Assembly: GCA_029168955.1 (NCBI GenBank)
Contig: JAPDOI010000288.1
Location: forward strand, 372,001-436,000
Origin: Aplectana chamaeleonis
Taxonomy: Eukaryota > Nematoda > Chromadorea > Rhabditida > Cosmocercidae
Direction of reading: 5' to 3'
Length of the DNA: 64,000 nt
A program made the position numbers and the translations under genes. The first letter of the stretch is position 1. Every line of letters begins with the position of its first letter. Below are positions 45,601 through 51,540 of the stretch, piece by piece. Below the pieces are notes generated by a model. That model saw only the letters and a list, made by a program, of their open reading frames with translations, had not been told where the DNA came from and did no database searches.

Positions 45601-47797
45601 TTCTCCCTCCGCCATCGACAAGATCATCAAATCGATGAAAATTCGCGTGCAGAGGGACCCGACGGAATATCGGCTGTTCATCTCAAGCATCTTCCTGATC
45701 CCTATCATGAATTGCTCTCTGATCTCATTTATTCGTCATTCAGTTCTGGTGTTATTCCGGCGCGCTGGAAACAAGCTGTCGTCATTCCCATCGCCAAACC
45801 TGGGAAGCCACTGGACAAGGCTGCCTCCCACCGCCCCATCTCCTCCTTTCCCCCTAGCCAAGCTTGCAGAAAAAGGTTGTCAATCCGCTCCTCCAGAACG
45901 CCTTACAGCACAACACTCATCAGCATGGTTTCAAAAAGGAGCATTCCACCATCACTGCCCTGACATCAATCACCGAGCATATCATCGCTGGATTTAATAG
46001 CAAGACTCCGGCTGGTAGAAGTCTCGTCGTTGCTATTGATCTCTCGGCCGCATTCGATAGCGTCAGTATCCCGCTCCTATCGAAATCCATTCTGGAATCG
46101 GACATGCCCAGTTGGTCTAAAAGATGGATTAATAGCTTTGTCAAAAACCGGTCCATTCGTGTCAAGTTCGACGGACATCTATCGTCTTCGGTCCCATTGA
46201 AAGCCGGTGTCTCGCAAGGCGGGGTGTTGTCCCCTAACCTGTTCTCGCTATTTCTGTCTGATATTCCTGAGCCACCATCTGGCATTCATCTGTGCCTATA
46301 CGCTGATGACATCACTATCGTTTGCACGGACTCAGTTATTGACCGAGCCACTGCCACCATGAACAACTACTTACGGACGTTGGCTGTGTATCTCAAATCA
46401 AAGTTGCTGACTGTGTCTGCCTCCAAGTCAAGTGTCACACTATGTACGACGGCTACTATCGAACATCGGCTTCATCCCAAGGTCATCTGGGATGGCCACG
46501 AGCTGCCACTGTCTAAGCGTCCTCGACTACTGGGAGTCTTCCTGGATCCTCGCTACGATTTCATGAGAATGCGCGAATACGTGCTGCCTCAGCTAACTCG
46601 CGCAACAACATTCTTCGCGCATTGGCTGGAACCACCTGGGGCAGCACGAAGGAAGTGCTACGTATGACATACAGGGCCATGGTGCAGCCGGTCCTGGAAT
46701 ATGGTGCCCCTATATGGACCAGACATCTCTCTGAATCCTCTTGGTGCAGATTGCAGAGAACACAGAATGCTGCCCTCAGGCTTATCACTGGATGTCACAA
46801 GTCGACGCCTATTCCGCATCTTCATCAGGAAGCCGGCCTACTTCCCGTGAAAGAACACTGCTTACTCCAGTCTCACCAATTTCTAATAAGTATTGTCAAG
46901 AGCCCGACCCATCCAAATTACCATCTTCTGTCGTCTGGCCCCACCCAAGAAGCATACGCACGCCGCTCAGTGCTTCTCTGTCTGCAGTCGATCAACAACG
47001 CTGGGCTACATCCGAGCTATCGCGAAGAAGACTCCAGATGGCTGAGCATACGCGGTTCGTGGCAGAGTACCTGTCTGATGCTCAGCCCAACTTAATCTAT
47101 GGCGGCGTGCCCCCGCGAGTCGACGACAGCGAAGCTGGACTACCGAGACGTACCCGAACAATCCTCGCTGGTCTGCGATGCGGTCACTCCAGATATCTAA
47201 AGGCCTACACTCATCGGATTGATCAGTCAGTCCCAGATAAATGCCCCGATTGTGAATGTGCTGGACATGATTCATTGCATCTATTTTCATGTCCGGCCAG
47301 GCCTACCACCTTGTCTGCTCGAGATCTATGGTACAAGCCGTGTGAGGTGGCTAGCTTCCTACGCCTCTGATGCGATGCTCTGTTCATGGCTGACAAGAAG
47401 AAGAAAACATTTACAAAAACCATTTCAGAAAAATCACAACTCCCCACACTTCTGTCTGATCTTTGGTAATCCCGAGTTGATCTCTGGGTAACAACCTTAG
47501 GTTCATTCAAATTTTGCTTTTTAAGGCCTTGAATTCCAATATGGAAATGGTGGCTTCTTTTGGTGAAGACATTGATTGATGTTTTCATAGGTTTATGTTG
47601 CTCATCTGAGAATGCGTCAAACTGATCGGCCGCGCACGTTGAAGTTGGCAATAAAGGGCAAGGAGTCGAAACGATTTAAGAAGTGCTTCCATGCCTGGGG
47701 ACGACATAAGGTTGGAGTTTTTTTATTCCATTAAAAAAATTATCAATGAGTACAGTTTATCTGTAATCTACTTTTTCAGGTTCCTGCTGGAGACTGA
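15675..47797 (+). CDS. fli-1: Flightless-I orthologue (LRR-gelsolin protein), 32 exons, complete
   Basis: Actin-binding and actin-severing gelsolin-family protein with an N-terminal leucine-rich-repeat domain; in the family it acts in the actin cytoskeleton and as a nuclear-receptor coactivator. Exons: 15675-15734, 15975-16052, 16125-16253, 19668-19832, 19917-20068, 20167-20257, 20329-20421, 24245-24395, 24484-24676, 25168-25255, 25472-25618, 26889-26981, 27033-27104, 27159-27266, 27347-27471, 35367-35501, 35576-35714, 36300-36506, 36565-36630, 36684-36763, 36843-36933, 37026-37133, 37812-37955, 38030-38164, 40418-40543, 40606-40787, 40854-40996, 41051-41183, 41265-41367, 42346-42459, 47591-47710, 47780-47797. 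All phases join; the sum is 3,789 nt, 1,262 residues, close to the roughly 1,260 usual for the family. No inactivating lesion was seen. The start is the first ATG giving the family N-terminus (IDFSRNDF at residues 12-19). The last exon codes VPAGD-stop. Odd points: GC donors in introns 18 and 26, a weak donor in intron 27, and about 24 kb of intron holding LINEs, a Tc1-like element and MITEs. Confidence 0.97.
17029..17431. mobile_element. Inverted-repeat MITE in fli-1 intron 3
   Basis: The ends of about 65 bp are inverted: left GGCGCTATTCATATTCCTC then GCGCGGGCGTGGCG; right CGCCACGCCCGCGC then GAGGAGTATGAATAGC. Related single ends occur at 49.18, 49.66 and 49.86 kb. Non-coding, about 400 bp. 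Confidence 0.8.
17572..18017. mobile_element. TTAA-type MITE in fli-1 intron 3
   Basis: The left end AGGCGGTGTTCACGATAA follows a degenerate TTCA/TCAA; the right end ATTGTGAACACTGCCT is followed by TTAA (18018-18021). About 446 bp, non-coding. Its right half resembles family A copy 2 weakly. Confidence 0.8.
18018..18720. repeat. G+C-rich dispersed repeat in fli-1 intron 3
   Basis: Contains a C13 run near 18198 and the block CGGCGACTGACGCCGCG followed by GTTGGAAAACATTTTTGCTGC and CTGCAACTCTGCAGG. The same block order occurs inverted near 34.80-34.92 kb and again near 58.3-58.7 kb. No coding motif; frames across it are not conserved between copies. Confidence 0.6.
20870..21620 (+). pseudogene. 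5'-truncated LINE relic (LINE D), C-terminal part only
   Basis: Two overlapping frames (20928-21242, then 21232-21546) encode HPSHDMM and [11 protein letters not shown], then [17 protein letters not shown] and [17 protein letters not shown], ending NLLSF. This matches the C-terminal organisation of LINEs A and B (CPDC...H...C followed by a Trp and Val-rich end) but is strongly diverged. An A-rich tail follows at 21580-21620. It lies in intron 7 of fli-1. RT and endonuclease are absent, as in 5'-truncated retrotransposition. Confidence 0.75.
21836..23441 (-). mobile_element. Tc1-like DNA transposon with long inverted repeats, decayed transposase
   Basis: 1,606 bp between TA dinucleotides (21834-21835 and 23442-23443). 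The termini start CAGTGCGTTTCATTG and are inverted over about 215 bp. The outer 20 bp are repeated in direct orientation inside each arm (near 22028 and 23229), an IR/DR arrangement. The minus strand encodes a broken Tc1-type transposase: an HTH-like segment ([12 protein letters not shown], 22738-22989), [14 protein letters not shown] with the first Asp (22390-22686), and [13 protein letters not shown] with the second catalytic Asp and Glu (22095-22328). Frameshifts separate the parts. It lies in intron 7 of fli-1. Confidence 0.9.
25472..27104 (+). other. fli-1: fli-1 exons 11-13: charged linker between LRR and gelsolin parts
   Basis: Residues 401-504. Exon 11 is rich in serine, threonine and basic residues ([15 protein letters not shown], then RRRKQQ). 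Exon 12 has an acidic run (KEHEEEEQK) and exon 13 is polar ([15 protein letters not shown]). The composition fits the known low-conservation linker of Flightless-I and has no domain I recognise. Intron 11 (25619-26888) contains the G-rich repeat at 26.4-26.8 kb. Confidence 0.9.
26410..26770. repeat. G-rich dispersed repeat in fli-1 intron 11
   Basis: Contains a G12 run near 26590 and CCACCGTAGACCGTGGCGGTGG. The left part, inverted, matches 33275-33545 (CACGGTGAGATAAGAATCC... against CACGGTGAGATGAGGAGCC; TATACC, GCATTGTTAAT). Non-coding. Confidence 0.65.
27902..28078 (-). mobile_element. 177-bp internally deleted LINE derivative (SINE-like)
   Basis: On the minus strand it begins with the same 5' end as LINE A (CTGCCGAGATGTCGTACG), runs about 120 bp into the LINE 5' region, then jumps in frame directly to the last codons of the LINE (AEFLNL, stop) and the GAA-rich 3' end. 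It is flanked by a 14-bp duplication with one mismatch: GCTGTGGAACATTC (27888-27901) and GCTATGGAACATTC (28079-28092). It lacks the 2A-like motif, finger, endonuclease and RT, so it could move only with help from a complete element. Confidence 0.85.
28848..30767 (-). CDS. Reverse transcriptase part of LINE A
   Basis: A 639-codon open stretch that continues the endonuclease frame upstream (GDFNAH at about 30.97 kb), so 30767 is not a real start. It holds the RT core: [28 protein letters not shown], the motif A region [22 protein letters not shown], and the catalytic AYADDMAV. It then continues through the thumb ([20 protein letters not shown]) to a TAG where the related LINE B reads on, so this stop is probably a mutation. 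The same frame resumes downstream to the CPDCGCLGH motif and ends at 28350. The catalytic residues look intact, so loss of activity is recent or incomplete. Confidence 0.9.
   Translation of the reverse strand: MPSDRVPVFVHIDLSNSLAPFSGVRQRSYLNLGRADWRLFSEVALRLSADYPWNGDTHQKECHLSDAIRKAMNAAIPIGRVKTFYPNVNRDILDKIRTRDARRAVNHLDPVVAELNSEIKKDLDRHKKEEWEKFTGQLDFKTDSAATWKVLRKLSGKSSPATVSTIEFDNGVFKSGKEAAYALGKSFFITSAKRGPLNRVTVRELCRLPLMSTAEAFTTAQVEKIIKEIRNSRAIGPDGICPAVLKKIPTDLLPLLTDVINSSFRSYTIPQNWKTADVVPLHKPGKPQASVKGYRPISFLSSFAKVAEKLIVKDLAEHNERQVFQHGFRKMHSTTTALLEITSYAIDGFNAYKPERTVAVALDLTKAFDTVNLGILSNNLLESSIPPWQKRWIAAFTKGRRARVMFQNHLSNSIPIAAGVPQGGVLSSALFSLYLEDMPAPPQDIKVVAYADDMAVLCRDRDINVAAAKINGYLITLKSFFDRKMLKISASKSSVSVLTTDPSEHSAHPYVVWNGDRLPAARFPKVLGLVLDPSLKFHKNTEQKQAIVKAKLNVLRALGGTSWGSSKETIITTYKAILQPALEYAAPVWQHLVSQSSWTRMQRMQNAALQIATGCARSSPVDHLHSETRLLPVREHCEL
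31376..32035. repeat. Foldback repeat with arms of about 270 bp
   Basis: The left arm (about 31376-31645) and right arm (about 31745-32035) are near-perfect reverse complements; for example CTTGATTTCGCTTTGATAAG near 31.75 kb is mirrored near 31.65 kb, and both arms carry a T/A-rich run. About 100 bp separate the arms. No coding potential was seen. Confidence 0.85.
32222..32386. repeat. Minisatellite, about four units of 42 bp
   Basis: Four degenerate head-to-tail units share the cores GGCCCGCACACTTT and GGCGTCCTG, with unit starts near 32225, 32267, 32309 and 32351. The short repetitive reading frames across it are by-products of the repeat. Its last unit leads directly into the direct repeat that follows. 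Confidence 0.8.
32357..32757. repeat. Direct repeat, copy 1 of 2
   Basis: This segment matches 33675-34077 at roughly 85-90 percent by eye over about 400 bp. Shared blocks include CTCCTCAAATCCTATT, GGAGCTAGCTGCATCCA and AAAATCACGTGGTTTTCG. The ends do not show the TG...CA of LTRs and no primer-binding site was recognised, so I call it a dispersed or segmental repeat. No gene is visible. Confidence 0.8.
32792..33271. mobile_element. Terminal-inverted-repeat element filled with a short-word satellite
   Basis: The ends are inverted copies of CTCTGAGAGTTTTG (left at 32792; right near 33258-33271). The interior repeats degenerate forms of the word CGGCTATTT on both strands and ends, with unrelated unique-looking sequence in the middle. 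No coding capacity was seen. In architecture it resembles the insert at 43523-44631, which has a different word. Confidence 0.6.
33275..33550. repeat. G/C-rich dispersed repeat, inverted copy
   Basis: Partner of the repeat at 26410-26770, with a C14 run near 33360 and GCAACATTGTTAATACC near 33515. It forms part of the composite insertion in LINE A. Confidence 0.65.
33675..34077. repeat. Direct repeat, copy 2 of 2
   Basis: Second copy of the roughly 400-bp repeat at 32357-32757, in the same orientation and separated from it by about 0.9 kb of other repeats. It stops near AACCATTTTTAACC, about 150 bp before the LINE A boundary at 34230. Confidence 0.8.
34149..34614 (-). pseudogene. 5' end of LINE A: 2A-like motif and zinc-finger segment
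   Basis: The minus-strand frame reads a hydrophobic run followed by GVEKNPGP (34437-34460), then paired Cys/His residues ([17 protein letters not shown], then FRCVLC) resembling a PHD-like finger. The frame breaks at 34230, where a composite insertion separates it from the endonuclease half at 31375; the two halves share CACAATT and rejoin in frame across it. The frame has no ATG upstream of the 2A-like motif. The first ATG, in CTGCCGAGATG at the 5' end, lies in a different frame and runs about 60 codons to a stop. Confidence 0.85.
34700..35100. repeat. G+C-rich dispersed repeat, inverted copy, in fli-1 intron 15
   Basis: CCTGCAGAGTTACAACGACC followed by GTTGTCGCCGGGCGTCAGCC and ATGTTTTCAAACATCGCC is the reverse of the block near 18.55-18.66 kb. 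An open frame of 117 codons on the plus strand (34738-35091) has no recognisable domain and is taken as repeat sequence. Confidence 0.55.
38356..38787. mobile_element. TTAA-flanked MITE, AGGCATCGT family, in fli-1 intron 24
   Basis: TTAA at 38352-38355 and 38788-38791. The ends are AGGCATCGTGCACGC and GCGCGTACGATGCCT. The interior, inverted, resembles 10475-10900. Non-coding, 432 bp. Confidence 0.88.
39349..40385. mobile_element. 1-kb foldback element in fli-1 intron 24
   Basis: The ends CAGGGTGCGCTTTAAATATGG (left) and CCATATTTAAAGCGGCACCCTG (right) are inverted, and arms of about 430 bp pair imperfectly, including TGGTCCAAAGACTTCAGCTA against its left counterpart near 39.66 kb. It ends 32 bp before exon 25, so the acceptor tract of that exon lies right beside it. 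Matching frames on opposite strands are due to the palindrome. Confidence 0.85.
43523..44631. mobile_element. Satellite-carrying insert with 8-bp target duplication (hAT-like)
   Basis: It is flanked by CTACATAC at 43515-43522 and 44632-44639. The ends are inverted: left TATACTTAGTATCCGAAT, right (reverse complement) TATACTTGTTATCCGAAG. Removing it with one duplication copy restores the LINE B endonuclease frame (VNVYI-PPS). The interior is repeats: outer zones of GGATATCCG and CGGATAAAA words, and a central tract of about 500 bp of TGTGTATG (43911-44413). No transposase. An 8-bp duplication fits hAT-type insertion; the termini are not the usual hAT consensus. Confidence 0.8.
43911..44413. repeat. 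TGTGTATG microsatellite
   Basis: About 500 bp of near-perfect (TGTGTATG)n with variants such as TGTGTAAG, TGGGTATG and TGTATACG. Long open frames on both strands across it are artefacts of the 8-bp period. It sits in the middle of the insert at 43523-44631. Confidence 0.95.
44705..45997 (+). pseudogene. LINE B endonuclease C-terminal part and RT N-terminal part, frameshifted
   Basis: This open stretch holds [27 protein letters not shown] and [13 protein letters not shown] (endonuclease), then the linker to the RT ([23 protein letters not shown]) that aligns with LINE A. Frame is lost near 45.66 kb, where the expected PDG-type motif should stand. The start is arbitrary, since the true frame comes from upstream across the satellite insert. 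Confidence 0.85.
45864..46667 (+). pseudogene. LINE B reverse transcriptase core, frameshifted fragment
   Basis: It contains [27 protein letters not shown] (motif A), [27 protein letters not shown] (motif C) and [13 protein letters not shown]. It is flanked on both sides by frameshifts: the upstream finger segment is in a different frame and the downstream thumb ([10 protein letters not shown]) in yet another. No start codon of its own is expected. Confidence 0.85.
46622..47370 (+). pseudogene. LINE B RT thumb and C-terminal Cys/His motif, frameshifted
   Basis: Thumb region [18 protein letters not shown] and [15 protein letters not shown], continuing to [16 protein letters not shown] shift near 47.09 kb leads to the C-terminal [12 protein letters not shown] and [17 protein letters not shown], ending FLRL. 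Comparison with LINE A at the position LLPV-EHC shows that the LINE A stop there is not part of the normal frame. Confidence 0.85.
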
Positions 47798-48123
47798 TTG
47801 TTGTTGATTATTGATTGATTGTTCAGAAACTGTTACCTAGTCATCTTTTTTCCCTTTCAAAGTTGAAGAGTTTTATTAGCTCCGAATTATTCTGATTGCT
47901 CACAACATGGTCTTACCAGCTTTCAGCATTTTGTTTCTTTATGTACAGTAAGCATTTGTTTGTGCCTTCCCGGCAGGATCCCGCTTTCTAGGTTCACTTT
48001 CTAACTTATTCGATTGTGTCACGCTTTGGATTGAAAATATATTATTATTGACATTGGTTTGATTCGGAATTCTTTCTGAATGGTCGCCACCATGAGCACA
48101 GTTTGATTGTTTAACCTATTGTA
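47798..48123 (+). other. fli-1 3' untranslated region and downstream
   Basis: T-rich sequence following the stop. No canonical AATAAA is seen in the first 300 bp; GATTGAAAATATATT near 48030 could be a variant signal. No other gene. Confidence 0.4.
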
Positions 48124-48306
48124 CAGTTAGGTCCGTGGCCTACCTCCTCAAGAAAAAACATTTAAATCTCACCGGCGGCTGGCGGTGTGATAAGCGGATC
48201 AGCTGCGCTCTTCTCTCGGCTTGAATCGATTAGCGGGCCGCCTCGCCAGCCGAGGGTGAGATTTAAATGTTTTTTTTCCTCAGGAAGCAAGCCACGGACG
48301 TAACTG
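48124..48306. mobile_element. Palindromic MITE with TA duplication
   Basis: 183 bp between TA (48122-48123) and TA (48307-48308), with ends CAGTTAGGTCCGTGGC and its inverted match. The arms continue through a shared AAAAACATTTAAATCTCACC block; only about 60 bp of loop differ. It is non-coding and sits about 330 bp downstream of the fli-1 stop codon. Confidence 0.85.
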
Positions 48307-48309
48307 TAG

Positions 48310-50059
48310 TTATATGGAGCTGTGCTCTTGATGATGTGCAATTTCAGGGGTAGTCAGTGACTCTCTACTCAGGCTTATTTATTTCTATATGCTTACTTAA
48401 CTTCGCACTTGCCAACTTGTTACGCAAGATTTGTTGTAAAATAGACCTGGTCAAGACTGAATAACTGTGACATGAGGGCCCAGACTTCTGAGTCATTAGA
48501 CGTCCGCCAGAATAGTGGTAATGCTGGTCAATACGTTTTTGTAGTGTACAGGTGCTGTTGGAAGTTTACAGAATTTAGCTTGATATTTTGTTTCATGTAA
48601 GTATATGTATGTCATGTTGTTAAGTGGAGAGATTTATAAAATAACAAATACTAAGAAGTGATGAAGTTCATCTGTATAAGAATAGACGCAAAACTCCGCG
48701 AAAACTGTAAGCAGCACTGCGCTGAAAAACCAAAGTAAGAAAAGATTTCTGCAATAATTGTGCGATGGAAGAAGGAACGATCGGTGGTTTGACATCTCGT
48801 AAGTCCCATTTTCTGGTCTGCAATATGGCGCAAACGCAATGCTGTGTAGGGTCCTAATCAACACGGTAAGTTGCGGCAGTTGCATTGCGGAACGTCTTCA
48901 TTCCGATGGTGTATAGGGGGCTCCTAAACGCCAACGTTTCAGGCACGCCGTGACGTCCGCTCTACCGTGACGGCAACTTCGCATCGAAATTTCCACCATC
49001 TTCATTATTACTTCATCATCATTTTCGTACCGCTTCCTAATTGATAATTGCAGTACTGTTTTTGGCCACCTTGGTGAAGAACGAGTGCATAAAATTTGCC
49101 TGCACGACAATGTAAGGACCAACTTTATTCATATCCTTGTGTATTTATAGTCCCCCTACGTGCGTGACGCGCGTTGAGAATTCATACTCCAATGCGACGC
49201 CCGTGCATCACATGTTGGCGTTGGGGAGGATGGATAGCCCCTAAGGCCATCGTTGTACATGGAGGAATGAAAAGGTCGCGCGATGACATTGGCGCAGCTT
49301 GCCGCATGGGTTGTGAACTTACGCAGTCTTGCGCACACGCCATTTTGCAGACAAGGAATTGGGAGCGCTACTAAGAAGCCCTACTATGTATTGACGCCTT
49401 CTTCTTGCTCTGCAGTTAGCGAGAAACATTTTCTTACCCTACTGCTTCTCTTAAAGCAATGCAATGCTCTTCATGCTGTTTTCATAGTATTTTTTTTAAT
49501 TTTCTAAAAATGGTCGCGTGTTGGAATTTGGCTAATTCCCAAGGATTAGGTCCTCCAATGATACAGCTTATGGTGCGGCGGGGTCTTCAAACACCGCTCG
49601 ATGAGGCTTTCCGACGCGTTTTTTTTTCTGTATACATTTTAGGGTGCATCACAACAGTGATGGTATCCATTGGGCGCTATTCATACTCCAACGCCAGGAC
49701 GTACGCGCGGGCTTGACGTTAGGCCTCTTTCAGAGTTCGATCACCACGCGACGCGATGGGATGATAATCGTGAGCATCGATTGAAATCGCGTCGCATGTC
49801 GATCTGCATTCAGAACATGCCATCGCGGCGATCAGCGATCGCACTTTGAAAGAGGCCTTAAGCCATTCATACTCCAACGCCACGCCAGTTCGTGACGCGC
49901 TTGCGTTGAGGAGTGTGAATAGCACCTTACTGGCAGAAGCCTTGTTATTTCCGCAGCGTCCAGGCTTCGTGTAATAGGAGCGAGATTACTGTAGCTCAGA
50001 AATAAGTTTAATCCCTCCAATACGTCTCATTTTGCAGAAATTCGCTTTCATCAGTATCC
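48310..50059. other. Intergenic, MITE ends only
   Basis: Between fli-1 and the Kunitz gene. It contains ends of the GAATA...GGCGTGG MITE family at 49.18, 49.66 and 49.86 kb. A minus-strand 83-codon frame (48634-48885) with a hydrophobic segment has no splice partners I can find and is not called. Confidence 0.5.
49722..49857. mobile_element. Small inverted-repeat MITE nested in another MITE
   Basis: 136 bp with ends GGCCTCTTTCAGAG and CTTTGAAAGAGGCC, flanked by TTA on both sides (49719-49721, 49858-49860). The interior is rich in GATCG/CGATC words and strongly self-complementary. It splits sequence belonging to the TATTCATACTCCAACGCC family. Confidence 0.65.
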
Positions 50060-51540
50060 TCATGACGCGTAGCATCCGTTTCTCGGGCATCTTTTCTCGC
50101 ATTCTTCGATTTTTTCGAAGTTGTTCGCATTTCCTTGGCAGCCACCGTATACGAATTTGACACATTTTCCCTGTTTAGGGCTGTAACCAAACCTGAAAAG
50201 AAAGGGCTCACTGAGACATAAGTGCTCTCTGTTTTTGATTGTTGTGGAGAAAGAACAAATTTACCTTGGGAAGGCTGCTTTGCACGGTCCAGTTACGAGT
50301 GGAAGAGAACAGACATTGGCAGCTGAAAAGTTTGACGAAGGACTGGCAAGTTATGAGTAGATATTCCTAAGTTTTTTCTTCATGTTTTGCTGAGTTCAGA
50401 TAGGTCGGATCGCACACATGATGGATCAGAGAGTGGGGAAAGCTTGATACGATTTTTCTGAACGAGACCTATACTTTTCACCATATTAATTTTTAGGGAA
50501 AGGCGGAGAAACGTGAAGGGAAATGGGCAGGTTCTAGAATCATCGACTTTGCCGATTACTGCGAATACGTAAGTCAGGACGCCCTGATATCAAGCTAGAT
50601 ATACCACATAATCTGAGGTTCAACTCACGTTCGCACTTCTTCTGGCATTCCTCCTTCGTTTCGAAGTTATTTCCGTTTCCGCCACATCCGCCATATGTGA
50701 ATTCAACGCATTTATTATGATTCTCAGAATCGAAAGCGAATCTGAAAGTGTGAATAATGCAGCGGAAGTAGTGGTGTCAGTCCTTGCAACTGACAAAACG
50801 TTTAACAAGCTTGGGGAGGTTGTCGATGTCCTTCCTCCACCTATCGAAAAAAAATAAAGAAAAAGGAGGGAGAAAATGAAAATAAAAATTATGCAATTCA
50901 ATGTCAAGGTTAGCATGTAACACGAAAGTTGTGGGAGAACAAGTAATTTGTGAGATGTATGCAGTAAGTTACGTTTTGCCTTTACGAAAGTTGTGCTAAT
51001 GCAACAGACAACTTGTACAAGGAATCAGGAGGCGCTCTTTCAAAGATAGGTGTCTGTTTTTCTAGGTATGCAGTTTCAAAGAAGTTAGTTTCAGAAGGGC
51101 TCAGATGTCTACTTTGCAGCCGAGGGATCTATGTATCCCGTATCAGATTTAGTCTGACGCATGGACCAGGCGGCTGGCCGTGCGGTGTTGGTGGCATCAG
51201 TGGCCAACAGGGTTTTGATCGCGCGCGGCGATCTACAGTCGCAGCCACGTCCATTCATCAGACTAAATTTATTACATGAACTCTACCAATGTCTGTTCAA
51301 TGCTAAATTTGGAGAGTTGACAAAAATTATAATTGTTCATACTACATGCCATGAAAAATCACCTGCCTGGGGAATATAGCATCACATGGTCCCGGGTCAA
51401 TTGGTTCAGAGCAATTGTCTGCTGCGAAAACTGTAAATTTTCTATCAGTTACCCATTTAAGAAAACAGCTTTGGGCGTGATACAATGATAGATGACTTAC
51501 CGATCGGACATAAAATGACGGTCGTTGCTAGGAAAAGCAT
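50060..51540 (-). CDS. Secreted two-domain Kunitz-type protease inhibitor, five exons
   Basis: Exons on the minus strand in transcript order: 51540-51501, 51421-51367, 50741-50629, 50322-50265, 50192-50060. They sum to 399 nt (132 residues plus TGA). Residues 1-14 form a short hydrophobic signal ([14 protein letters not shown]). Domain 1 has Cys 17, 26, 43, 51, 64, 68; domain 2 has Cys 74, 83, 99, 107, 120, 124 with exact BPTI spacing 8-15-7-12-3. Both contain FxYGGC and GNxNNF. Family knowledge places the P1 residue just after the second Cys: Asp27 in domain 1 (unusual, unlikely to inhibit trypsin) and Lys84 in domain 2 (trypsin-type). Domain 1 has one extra residue between Cys 2 and Cys 3, and there is an extra Cys129 near the C-terminus. 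Each domain is split by a phase-2 intron at the same place (Phe-Pro-Arg/Phe), a sign of duplication. Intron 2 uses a GC donor. No exon exceeds 45 codons, so the gene is easily missed. Confidence 0.9.

Larger units (their letters stand above)
42835..47403 (+). mobile_element. Full-length LINE B in fli-1 intron 30, frameshifted, carrying a satellite insert
   Basis: It is flanked by a perfect 11-bp duplication AAAACATTTAC (42824-42834 and 47404-47414). It ends in a GAA-rich tail like LINE A and is about 3.45 kb once the insert at 43523-44631 is discounted. It encodes, in pieces: a 2A-like motif (42990-43013), a Cys/His finger, the endonuclease (INGLRAK, LLQETK, GDFNAH, SDHVPI), an RT with LYADDITIV, and a C-terminal CPDC...H...H...C motif ending FLRL near 47370. 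At least five frameshifts are visible (for example near 43.33, 45.66, 45.86, 46.61 and 47.09 kb), so it is dead. It is related to LINE A but clearly diverged. It lies in the same orientation as fli-1. Confidence 0.93.
27159..47797 (+). other. fli-1: fli-1 exons 14-32: six gelsolin-like repeats
   Basis: Residues 505-1262. The first repeat starts at [12 protein letters not shown] in exon 14 and contains FYWLGEKA in exon 15. The second starts at LYRASVNG in exon 17 and has [14 protein letters not shown]. The third spans exons 19-21 ([19 protein letters not shown]). The fourth spans exons 23-25, with an acidic insert ([13 protein letters not shown]) at about residues 938-950. The fifth spans exons 26-28 ([21 protein letters not shown]). 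The sixth spans exons 29-31 ([17 protein letters not shown]) and ends in the family-typical [12 protein letters not shown]. Motif spacing agrees with Flightless-I rather than with plain gelsolin or villin, which lack the LRRs. Confidence 0.95.
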
